DNA of 64,000 nucleotides, taken from Mastacembelus armatus (taxonomy: Eukaryota > Chordata > Actinopteri > Synbranchiformes > Mastacembelidae). Below are positions 1 to 10,252 of the stretch, piece after piece (the stretch's first letter is position 1; every line of letters starts with the position of its first letter). The position numbers were made by a program, and so were the translations under genes. The stretch covers positions 19,230,500 to 19,294,499 of the forward strand of contig NC_046646.1 of NCBI RefSeq assembly GCF_900324485.2, given 5' to 3'. The notes beneath the pieces were generated by a model that saw only the letters and a program-made list of their open reading frames with translations, had not been told where the DNA came from and did not search any database.

Positions 1-574
1 CCCCAAAGTTTACCCCCCTGAGGAGACAGGGGGCAGAAAAGTGTGCACCGCACAGCATTAGCTTTACACAGCACTCAACACAGCAACACTACCTTACAGA
101 GCTGATAGTTAACTTTTAGAGAGAGGTTTCTGTGTAACAGCTGGTTTTGTTGGGACCAAACAAGCACCGTTCAAACGTTAACCTCACCTCTGTGCTGCTC
201 ATATTTATCGACGATAGGAGCCTGTGTGGTGAAGACTTTAAGAGGACGCTCCGTTAAATGCCAAGAGTCAGATTAATTCACCGCAGATCCAGCCCCTGCT
301 GCCACAAGTGGCTAAAAGCGGCGTTGTCACTTTAAAAATACGTCACCGAAGACGTTCGAGGCGCATTACGTAAGACGTATGTAAAACAGTCGGTGCAGGT
401 GTTGTGACCAAAAGCGACTGACTGTAAGAAAGTAATCGCTACGGTGGCCCCCATGGACAAAACATGTAAAAATCAAAGCAACTTAAAAAGACGCAGAAGT
501 AAAAAAAGTACACGGGGAGTGAGCTCGATTTGGACAGGTAGATATAAAACAGGGGTGGGTAACACATGTTCCTC
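1..574. other. Non-coding flank of unit 1
   Basis: No gene is recognised. The block 110-260 is shared with unit 2 at 7164-7310. A palindromic TTACGTAA, a D-box or C/EBP-like bZIP site, sits at 366-373 beside two ACGTC-type half sites, so this could be an old promoter, but no transcript start can be placed. The reading frame at 444-755 is lysine and serine rich, shows no family resemblance and runs into a LINE tail, so it is not called as a gene. Confidence 0.4.
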
Positions 575-743
575 AGGGTCACTACTCAGCCCCCAGTCCA
601 TCCTCATTAAAAACAGTATCTACCAGATTCTGGTTAAGTTAACGAAAGTCACGGGTAGTTGTGCAAGCATTTCACTGCATATCATACTGTGTATGACTGT
701 GTATGTGACAAAAAAAAATTTGAATTTGAATTTGAATTTGAAG
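575..743 (+). mobile_element. LINE 3' tail (5'-truncated)
   Basis: The stretch ends in repeats of the TTTGAA hexamer after a phrase typical of fish LINE 3' ends (tgtatgactgtgtatgtgac, then an A-rich run). The hexamer tail runs about 717-741. Only the tail is recognisable. The 5' limit is a guess, and the family (Rex or L1/RTE-like) cannot be fixed from this much sequence. Confidence 0.5.
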
Positions 744-801
744 GAACACACCTAATTACACACCTTATTAAGGGCAAACTACCAGACTTCTGCACAGATC
801 T

Positions 802-924
802 GGGCCCATATTCACAAAGCTTCTTAGAAACCTCTCAGAGAGCTCCCATCTCAGCCTGAAGGGTCTTACAATTTCATTACTTGTAGCAACTTTTAGGATT
901 AGAAAGCTTTGTGAATACGGGCCC
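802..924. mobile_element. Short MITE, PIF/Harbinger type
   Basis: A 123 bp element is bounded by inverted ends of the form gggccc(a/g)tattcacaaagc. Its right half is the reverse complement of the left end of the larger element at 1536-2624, so it is an internally deleted relative of that element. No clean target duplication is visible. Confidence 0.75.
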
Positions 925-1535
925 TGGTGACCATCTTTCTGTATGATTTAGGGCATATATACAGCAGAATCTTATAGATGGAGAGAACAAGCTGTAAGAT
1001 ATGAAACAATCTGGTTTTAAATATAGATATTTAATTTATGTCAACTTAATTCCACTAATACCAGATTTACTACAAATTGTTATTTGGGAAACAGCTATAA
1101 AACTAACAGCTTCTTGAATGGAGTTTGGTGACTGCAAAGCAAACAATGACGTGTGTGCTGGAGTGATGAGACCAATAACTTATGCAAGCGTCATTCAGGA
1201 AAACCGGTAGAACATCTTTGGTGTAAACCACCCGCCATTCTTTTGCCGCCATTTGGTAGCATAAGGACGACACTGGCTCTCTGTGCCTACATTACATCAA
1301 AAAGACGGTTTTTATAATAATTTCAACTAAATTTCTGGTGAGTAAACATTGAACATTTATTATCATACTAAATAGCCTATTTGTGATTTATCAAAAACAA
1401 CTAATTAATTCGGTTTGTTGCCCAGAGGCAAACTTGTATAAGTAACTTGTGAAGCCACTTTATAGCGCAGCCAACATGGCTTTAAGTTGTTGAATATCTG
1501 TTAGTCATTTTCCACATTTAAATACATACATGCGA

Positions 1536-2624
1536 GGGCCCGTATTCACAAAGCTTTCTAATCCTAAAAGTTACTCAAGTGATGAAATTGTAAGAACTTT
1601 CTTAGAATAATTACGTTTTTTAGAATTTCCCCTAAAAATTTAGGACAAAATCTTAGTAAAGATAAAAATGATTCATGAAACATCTTGGCTCTAAAAACAG
1701 CTCCTAAGGTAAAAGTTAAGAGTAGAGAGGAGGACTTTTTAGAGGCTTGTGAGTTTCTTTAGCAGATGACAAAATGGCTGAAAGAAGAAATATTCTCCAA
1801 ACACTGAACGATCGTGAGTTAATTAAACGCTACAGATTGGATCGCGATTTGAGATCGAACTTATTAGAGATGCGCGCACATCTCCCACCCAACGTTGTAA
1901 CGCCATAACGCCAGAAATTAATGTAATTACAGCACTAAGGTGTTTGGCAACTGGAAAAATGCAACAGTGCAGTAGTGATGACTTGTGTCTGTCACAACCT
2001 TCCACCAGCAGAGCGATCACACAAACTATTTAAACGCTTTCACAGCCTCATGTAGTGACGCAGGTTTCCCTTGGCCACATGCCATCCAAAAGTGCAACTT
2101 GAACAGGCTGTCCTGCAATCATGTCAAGGTGAGACATTTTGCTCCCATCAATCTCAAATAACATTTATTACAAGTAATAAAACCAGTGTGGTAAATAAAT
2201 GTAAGCACTTAAATATAGTAACTACTCCGTGGAAATTGGAAGACACATTTTCAACATTTGGCTGTTTTAATTAACTTTAAGATATTTAGCTATAACTCAT
2301 TAGCTACTTTGCATAAAGTAGCCTGTATTCATGATTTCACTCTCCGTTCTAGTATAATGTATTCTATTTTCACAAAGAGGCATTTTAAGACCTTTACAGA
2401 TAGTTTTTGATCAACCAATCACAGTCCTTGAAATGCTGCATCATCCCTAGCAACGGGGTGAAACACACCTCCTCATTAAGGTAAAGGTTTTTGTACTTTC
2501 TTTACTCAGAGCTGCTCTGACAAGTTTCCTAAATCACTTTTAGTCTATGACTCCCAGCTAAGACTTTTAGGCTGAGATAGGAGCTCTCTGAGAGGATTCT
2601 AAGATGCTTTGTGAATATGGGCCC
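1536..2624 (+). mobile_element. PIF/Harbinger DNA transposon, degenerate
   Basis: About 1.09 kb is bounded by inverted repeats gggcccgtattcacaaagc and gctttgtgaatatgggccc. Inside, on the + strand from an ATG at 1774, lie pieces of a HARBI1-like protein: an N-terminal piece with RELIKRYRLDR and LLEMRAHLPP, then in another frame TPEINVITALRCLATGKMQQ and LCLSQPSTSRAI. The second piece matches the helix-turn-helix region of Harbinger transposases (LRFLATGSFQ...SQSSVSR). The DDE catalytic part is missing and the frame is broken, so the copy is dead. It probably supplied the ends for the 123 bp MITE at 802-924. Confidence 0.8.
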
Positions 2625-3092
2625 TGATGTATTTGATCTGAATCATGAGTGCTTTTAATTTGGAAATGTTACTGATTGCCTGGACATTGGATTTACTAGG
2701 CCAAATAATGTTAACGCTAGATATGTGAGGACAACATGCTAATTTTACACTGTACACACACAGTTTGCTGTTATAATCTAATGAAAATTGTAAGATTATG
2801 TATTAATATATGTTTGACTGTAATTTATTTTTTCTCTGTATTCATTTCTAAAGAAGGGTCTTTGCTTACATTTCAGGCACATAAGCCTGTTGTATGAATT
2901 GTATAAGAGGAGTGTGGCCCCCCTTATGTTTGTGTGTGTGAGTGTGTCACATTAAATGACATATGGGTGTGAATACACTAAATAACCAAATCAGTTAGAA
3001 ATGAGTACTATAATTTTGCTTTTTCCTTTAGGTGAACTTCTACTGCACCTCTTCACTGTTCTTCAAATTCACCTGGAAACATCCCATTAAGA

Positions 3093-4754
3093 ATGGCACC
3101 ACCACTTCAGACCAATAATAAGGGATCAGTGGATAATATTGTGAAGGTGCCAGTTTTTTCCTCTGTAATGAATTGTGTACTGTGTCAAGTTATTACAGGC
3201 TGATTTAACAAATAAATCTCAACCACTGTTTTGATTTGTGAAATTCCTGATTTATATGGGCTTGCTATTTTTTTTCTAACACTATCTAAAGTTGAGAAAA
3301 TAAATGCAAAAAAACTACTAACTTCCAAATTGAAGCATTGCTGTTAATAACATTGTTGTCTCTTTTCTCAAGAAAAACACAGACCACCAGGATGGAGAGA
3401 CCAGTCAGCCTCCTAATTTACAGCCTGATGCAAAGGTTTTATCAGACTTTATACTATATCTGTATTGGTAATTAAAAACTATAGATAAAATATAGGCTTG
3501 CTTTTCTTTCTTATTGCATTTGACTTACAACTGTTTGTACTTAGTTTCTTTTACTTTTAGAGAACACAAAAACTTATTTCATCATGTTTTAAGACATTTG
3601 AGTGTGGTATCGTGTTAAAAGGAATATAATTTGTTTTACTGTAATTGAATTAAATGACAATTGCTTTTTATTCATAGAAAAATGAAGAGCTACAGTCATT
3701 CCCTTACTTTGCATCACGCTGGATTGTCAAGATTAAAGGACGTGTGAGAGACCTGGGTAACCAACAATTATCCATCGCTGCACCCTTTTGCCCTGATTTA
3801 AACATAAATTTATTGTCTAAATCTAATGTATTTAGAACTATGCGAAATCTCTCGAGTTCACAAATTAAGAATTCAAAAGTGTTTCCAAGTCTGTATGTCC
3901 TTAAATTGTTTTGTAACCATGAAGACATTGTTATCCCCAAGTATGGGAAGAATGTTTTGTCTTGCATGGAAGTGAAACAAACAAAGAGACTGATGGAGCT
4001 TAGCAGTTCTGTTTGTCAGGTGAGATTTAATGGTGTCCCAGTGGGAAGTGGATTTCTCCTGGTTGACAAGTTTGTCCTTACAAATGCCCATGTAGTTAAT
4101 GATTTCTATAATGAGACCACAAAGCAGCTTGATGGGAGGGTCACTGTCCATTTCTCCTATGAAGATCTACAGCTGGTAGGGGAAGAAGTAGAAGTGGAAG
4201 AGGTTGTTGGCTTTGAACTTGGCCAAGATGCATCAGGGCACCAGTATGACTGGGTGTTGTTAAAGCTCAGTGCTGATAAGAAGTTACCTGATGGTCTGTT
4301 ACCAGAGGTTGGATTCTGTCCACAGGGTGGTGCAGTTTGCATTATTGGGCATCCTGATGGTGGTGTGAAAAAAATAGATCCATGTCTGATTGTTCCATCT
4401 CATGACCGCAACAATGTTGTGGAGAGGCATTACTATGAGAATCAAAGGCATGTTCAGTTAATTACTGAGCTCTTCTTTGAAAGAGTGTCAGAAACTGTCA
4501 AATGTCACACACAGGATTTAACTTACGAGTCCTGTTTTTATTTTGGCTCATCTGGCTCACCGGTTTTTGACAAACACTGCAAAGTTGTTGCAATGCATTC
4601 AGGGGGATATATTTACACCAGTCTAACAGGTACAAAACACAGTGTCATAGAGTATGGCCATCCTTTGTCCAATATTATTGAACACATTCTTGTTCAGATG
4701 GTGGAAAGAGGAAGGGTTGACGTGTTGAAGGCATTGCCCTTATTCACACCATGA
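3093..4754 (+). CDS. FAM111-like serine protease, short copy
   Basis: Coding exons are inferred at 3093-3146, 3373-3435 and 3678-4754, about 397 residues. The first two exons match the full-length neighbour almost exactly. The third joins a short divergent region to a trypsin-like protease domain. The triad is visible: His177 in TNAHVV, Asp230 in YDWVLLKL and Ser331 in GSSGSPVF. By eye this domain differs from copy 2 at about 18 of 243 residues. Both ubiquitin-like regions are absent. The C-terminus ends early because about 8 bp are missing near 4732 relative to copy 2, which shifts the frame to ...ALPLFTP. Degraded homology to the copy 2 tail continues to 4912. Family knowledge: FAM111 proteins are nuclear chymotrypsin-like proteases acting at replication forks and in virus restriction. 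It could be a functional short paralogue or a young pseudogene. Confidence 0.75.
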
Positions 4755-4958
4755 CATCATGATGACCAATTTAAAGAAACTGAGAGCAGAAATATCCCAG
4801 CAATTAGAAATGCTCTCAACAGTTCAGTTGTTAAAAATGACCAGAGTTTGAAGATGTTCTTTGATTTGCTCTTTCAGAAAGAGGAATTTGTCCCAATGGA
4901 CATTGACACATAAATTACAATTTAAACTGTTTGCTTCGAGATTATTGTAATATTTGCA

Positions 4959-4964
4959 AATAAA
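4959..4964 (+). terminator. Poly(A) signal, FAM111 copy 1
   Basis: AATAAA lies about 200 bases after the stop and about 45 bases after the remnant of the ancestral stop codon shared with copy 2. Confidence 0.55.
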
Positions 4965-5212
4965 TCAAATTAAATGAATTACTGGTTCAGAACTTGTGTT
5001 TTTCCAATGTCACTTTAAAATATATTGTTTTAGAGGGTTACATGACAACTGTATTTCAGTGTTTCCACAGCAATTTCACAATCATGATTAATATAAATTA
5101 TTGTTTCATGTTTGGATCTTGGTTGCATGTTTTTATTTACGTTTTTGGGAGTGGGTTAAATACTTTGTTTTTAAAATAGCAAAGATTCCTTCTTTGATTG
5201 ACTGATTACTGA

Positions 5213-6133
5213 TACCCAGGGACGACTCAGATTAGATTTTCATCTAAGGGGGCTCAGCCCCCAATGAGGGTTTAATAGTCAAACGTTTATTTAATTTATT
5301 TAGATTTTTTGACTAACAGGTTAGGTTGGTAAGCTTATTGCAGCATTCCACTGTAGGCCTATTGCATAGATGTGTATAACATTTGAGTACTGAACAAGCC
5401 AAATATGAATCTTCCTGATCTCACACACACCTGCTCACTGTATAAACACAAAAAAATTGTTTGCATTTCTTATACAAACCTCTTTCTATGCTCAAGTTCA
5501 AACAGAAACATGTAATCAGAAAACATCTAACTTTAAACTTACATTGACTTTTCATATTATCAATATAAACAACACAGTTATGAGGCTGGAAAGTGGAATG
5601 TGGGTGCTGTGATTCACTTTCAAAAGTTAAAAAAATAAAAATAAAAAAAATTTCTAAATCAAAGTGACATAAAAAAAACCTTACTCTAATAAATGTATTT
5701 CATGATCTGTGACATTATTTAATACAATACAGTATTTAACAGAAAAAAACAAAATGCTTCTATCTCCAGTCACTCTGATACGTAGTTAAGAATGAGTGCA
5801 TTGAATGCTGTCACTCTTTAATCAGACTGTGCTTAAAGCTGTATGGTAGTTAACATGTTTTATATTGAAAGTTAAGTTTTCGATTACTCCCCCATGACAT
5901 TTTGTAAATTATATTTATGACAAAGAACCTCACAGATACGGATATAACAATCTATCGAAAAACACACACCTTGTCTTGTCCTCACATCCTCACTCCTTCA
6001 AGAACGCACTGAAAGACAGGGAGGAACTGGAGTCTGATGAGCTAAAAAGCCTCCAACATCTACTGCTTCAAATAAATCATCTCCCGCCCCCACCTGGCTA
6101 ATGTCGCCCTAAAAATGGCGGAGCGACGCCCAT
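5213..6133. mobile_element. Non-autonomous hAT-like DNA element
   Basis: Comparison with unit 2 shows an insertion of about 920 bp: the flanks ...gattactgata and ctgatactgctttgaaaatg are joined in unit 2 near 13285-13300. CTGATAC is repeated on both sides (5207-5213 and 6134-6140), giving a 7-8 bp target duplication (A/G-CTGATAC). The ends are imperfect inverted repeats, CAGGGACGACTC and, reversed, CATGGGCGTCGCTC. A 7-8 bp duplication and a CAGGG-type end suggest the hAT superfamily. No transposase frame is present. Confidence 0.6.
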
Positions 6134-6774
6134 GCTGATACTGCTTTGAAAATGTTATGTGGGAACTGGATGTTGCATGATTATACTGGTTCTCAATGTT
6201 GTGTTGTTTCACATTTATCGAAAAAGTATTCTTTCTTGTTTAGATCTTGGTTGCATGTTTTTATTTCATTTTTTTCAGGGTGTGTAGCGTACTGCTTCCT
6301 CTCTCACACAGCAAAAATGAATGAATTCTAAAGGTACAATTCTGGGTTCTAATATCATTCTGAGTGTAACTTTGACACTGATTTTTTGCACTTTATGCAA
6401 TTTACTTTGAGTTATTCTTAAAAGATGCCAGTCAAACAAGTCATCACTACTGTCAAAAGATGCCCAAAAGCTCTTAGATCTGCATGTATAACTACTGTCT
6501 GACAGTAGTTCATTGTTCAAGCAGCAAAGAGTAGCACTATAACTGGACATAACAGCAAGTTGTTTCAATGTCATCTTTTTTTAATGCTTAAATTATGAAT
6601 CAAATGTCTGCAAACATTTTACTATTAATGAAAACATTAAATGCCAGGGTGGGTGAAGTTTTTAATCAGTGTGAGTTAGTTCTGGCCTATTAGTGTTCAC
6701 CTTAATGCGTCCTCTGCCTGCACTTCAACTACTCAGTCTCTTTACGAATGAAAAATGAAATGAAAGAAAGAATG

Positions 6775-7090
6775 AATGAAAGTGACGGCCAAGCATGGTG
6801 ACCCATACTTGGAATTTGTCCTCTGCATTTAACCCACCCAAGTGTGCACACACAGCAGTGAACACACACACACACCATGAACACACACCCAGAGAGGTGG
6901 GCGGCCAGTGTTGCGGCGCCCGGGGATCACTTGGGGGTCCAGTGCCTTGCTCAAGGGTCTCACCTCAGTCGTGGTATTGAAGGTGGACAGGGTGCTGGCT
7001 ATTCACTCTGTGCCACCGACAATTCCTGCCAGACCTAAGACTCGAACCTGCAATTTTACAAGTCCGCCTCCCTATCCAAACACTATGTAA
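6775..7090 (-). mobile_element. tRNA-type SINE or related dispersed fish repeat
   Basis: Read on the minus strand, the stretch holds a Pol III B-box-like GGTTCGAGTC about 50 bases from its start at 7090, with an A-box-like TGGATAGGGAGGCGGAC before it. The rest contains the phrase ccttgagcaaggcactgg and a CA-rich part. This is a common dispersed fish repeat. It lies in the junction between the two FAM111 units. The exact family name is not certain. Confidence 0.55.
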
Positions 7091-7344
7091 ACACATAGCC
7101 ATATCACAGCAGGGGTGTATTTCCTTGCATGCCTATGTAGGTCCATGGTTGTGTGGGATAACTTACAGCACTGATCATTAACTTTTACAGAGAGGTTTCT
7201 GTGTAAATGTTGGTTTTGTTGGGATCAAAACGGCACTGTTCAAACGTTAACCTCACCTCTGTGCTGCTGATATTTATTGACGACAGGAGCCTGTGTGGTG
7301 AAGACTTTTCCTTATGAAATTGATCCTTAGTCCTCAGAAGGCAT

Positions 7345-7440
7345 TCCAGTCCGAACAGAGCTGGGATGGGCTCCAGCAGATCCCAATGTCCCTAAATATG
7401 AATAAGCAGGTATATATGGATGGATGGATGGATGGATGGA
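7345..7440 (+). mobile_element. LINE-type 3' tail ending in (GGAT)n
   Basis: The phrase gagctgggatgggctccagc followed by aataagcaggtatatatgga and a (GGAT)n run at about 7416-7440 is the same 3' end seen inverted at 60785-61148. It was inserted directly after the block shared with unit 1. Only the last 100 bases are present. Confidence 0.65.
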
Positions 7441-9179
7441 TTGCAGAGCCTGCCTGCAGGACCTATAGCAGAGGATACACCAGTGCATCCTTTATCAATG
7501 CTTCACATTAAGGATCAGATGAAAGCACTTCTGTCTCCTAAAACATTTTCCCCATCTTCTCCATCCTTGCATGTGAGGGAAATATCAATGCAATTAGTGG
7601 AATTGGGGAATACTCCACATTTCTCTACATGGAGAAAAACTACAGCATTTCATCCATTTACATGCAGCTTTGTCAGTACCAACTCCACAGGCTTTACCAG
7701 TGACAAAGTTTGATAAAGTGTCTTCTGTGCTGCAGAGAGATTCATCATGTAGACTCCTGATTGCCCTCATGTGGAGCAGCAGCTCTGAAGCATTACTGTT
7801 AAAAATGAAATCAAATATTCTACTTTAATGTATCTGCTCAACCTCTCATTTTTCACAGGTCTCAAACTTATTTCAATGACAAATTACATTTATTTAAACA
7901 AATATCTTGACAATTTGTTTCTCTGATACTGTAAGATGCTCTGCACCTCTAGACTAGAATCAGGATTGTTGTGACTGCAGGAGGCTGTTCAAACACCATC
8001 ACTGATGCAGCAGATTTTAGAACCTTTAGATGGACTTCAATTTTAACTGTTTAGAGAAGATCAACCTAATTAGACTTACATCTAATAGTTAGATTAAAGC
8101 CTTGGTTCACCTTCACATTCATCCTTTTGCCCAGACATATTTTATATTTTATTCTGTGGCATTAAAATGTGTGAACTCCAAACCTGCCGGAGCCCTGTTA
8201 GTTTTCCCCAATTGAACTGCACCTCTCTAGCGCCACAGAAAACAGCCCCACAGGTAACTCAATCTTAGTTTTCAGTTCACACAGAAATGATCCAGTGGCA
8301 GATATTGTACAACATCTACATAAAGGTGACAACTGCTGGTCCAAATGTTATTTAACAAGCTATGTTTGTAAGTTTTTTGTTTTTTTTTTAAAGTCTACAC
8401 GCGAGAGATATGTGCTTGTTTAGAGATCTTACTGTTAACAGTAACAATTTACATGTTTTATTATCAAGAACTAGACAATTACAAAATTATACACCAATAT
8501 CAAGTTATACAACAATGAACATGGTTAACATGAATCACTAAATGAATTGGAAAACAATTAAAAAAAAAAATAGTAATCCTGTTTTATCAACACAACACCC
8601 ATTAACCTTAAACATGTGACATTCAGCCCACAATAATGTTTCAAATAGTTAACACTAATACATCAACATGGTATGAACCTGTACGTTCACCAGTTCAGTC
8701 ATTGCTGATATCATTACTAGATGGAAAATTAAAAACACCTAAGGCTTCCTGCCTCCGACAAAAAAGAAACCCAGTCCTGGCTGGTACCGTGCTGAACAAC
8801 CAGCAATTACGTATGGAAACAACCCGATGTATCCCCACGTCAGTGACATAACGCTTTACAGGGGTGGGATAAATTCCCCTGCTGGGAGGCCTCTCCCGGA
8901 CATGTTATATGGACATGAAACAGGATGTTTGACCTCACCAGGCTTCAGCTTTCCCTTTGGGAGTGAAACTTGGCAGAGATGATTCAGAGACTTAAAGTAC
9001 ATGGACTGAATAATCAACCTATCAAACAGCTTTAGAACCAGTTCCTTACAGCCATTTATAACCCACAACAAAAGATAATGAGCAAGTCATTATCAAAGTC
9101 TGAGTGAACCTGAAGATTCAGCTCAAGTTTCTATAAAAGAAAAGTTACAGACAATATTAACCCAATCTTAGGGTTACTT
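7441..9179. other. Intergenic, nothing recognised
   Basis: No protein family, RNA gene or clear transposon end is seen. Short reading frames here carry no recognisable domains. It is AT-rich with short A and T runs. Confidence 0.5.
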
Positions 9180-9666
9180 CTTCGATCTGTTTCTGCCTCC
9201 GCACCTGTTCGGTCACCTGTTGGCACCACAGCGATTTGTTTGGTGGAGAAAATCCGCGGTTGTTTACCTGCTTCAGCGGATTGGTTGCTTCTGCGGCGGA
9301 ATCCTGCGCAGGTGTCGCTCAGGATTTAAAATGCTGGTTGTAAGCCACGCCCATTTGTCAGGGCTCCTGGTTGATGATTGGTTCACATGATTGCGGTTCT
9401 GCGCATGCGCGCGGTTGGTTTAGACCCTTTAAGTGAGCGGATTAAGTTTTCTTCTTTTCCAAATGACTCAGCGACTTTACCTGAGACTCGCAAGAGGTAC
9501 AGCCACTGCCAGAGGGCAGCAGTGCGTCTGAGTTACATCTAGTCTGCCGCAAATTAAAGGAAAAGAAGAAGACGACGCAGAACATTCTAGAAAACGACGT
9601 ATTTTGAATTGAAGGCGGGAAGTCAGACGAAGAGCTGTCGTGTAAGCAGGGATCATTTTGTTTTTG
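9180..9666 (+). promoter_or_regulatory. Promoter and 5' non-coding exon, FAM111 copy 2
   Basis: This is a local rise in G+C and CpG in AT-rich surroundings, with gcgcatgcgcgcgg near 9401 (NRF1-like) and GATTGG (inverted CCAAT) at about 9277. A likely non-coding exon ends at 9666 before GTAAGA. The matching 5' region is not found in unit 1, so the two copies may be driven by different promoters. The start site is not defined. Confidence 0.5.
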
Positions 9667-10252
9667 GTAAGACGGTCAAGATGAAATCCCAGTTTTTTTT
9701 AATCATATCGTCGAAGTAATTTTTTAATCTTTGCGTTTTTTAAATGTCTCAGGGTTTAATTACATGGGGCCAGATGGTTGAGGATAAAAAGTAAATGTTA
9801 AATGTCAAGGCTCGTGAGGAGGTAACTAACTGGCTAAGATTAGTTACCTGATTATTGATTAGCGTTATTGTTGACAGATTAGGTTGGAATCGGGTTAACG
9901 ATCGTAAAACAGGACTGGTTCGGTTCACTTTAGGTGGAAACGCATATTAACGAGAGAATTATCTTTCTTTAAACGCTACTTCCTGTTGGATATTAGATTT
10001 ACTAAGCTAAATAATATTAACATATATGCGAGAATATACAAACTGTACAATCTCACATTTTGATTTTTGTTTATTACAACCTAAGAAATTGATAAGATTA
10101 TATATAATTACATGAGGATGAGCTCTTACATTTGAGTTAGGTCCTATTATTCTATCCTATTATAATCCTATTATTTTGCTTTTTCCTTTATGTGATGTTC
10201 TACTGCACCTCTTCACTGTTCTTCAAATTCACCTGGAGACATCCCACTAAGA

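Larger units (their letters stand above)
92..6746. repeat. Tandem segmental duplication, unit 1 (FAM111 locus)
   Basis: This stretch is the first of two tandem copies of a segment carrying a FAM111-like gene. Matching blocks seen by eye: 110-260 with 7164-7310; 2670-3500 with 9980-10650, including both small coding exons; the protease exon 3990-4920 with 11814-12760; and 6160-6746 with 13310-13984. Unit 1 has since gained a LINE tail, two Harbinger elements and a hAT-like element that unit 2 lacks. The ends are estimated from where similarity fades. Confidence 0.8.

Noticed and set aside
444-755. 103-residue open frame rich in Lys, Arg and Ser
   Set aside because: No recognisable domain, and its end runs through a LINE-type tail with TTTGAA repeats, so it is chance coding.
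6795-7090. Overlapping small frames at the unit junction as a gene
   Set aside because: They are translations of a SINE-like dispersed repeat with CA-rich sequence.
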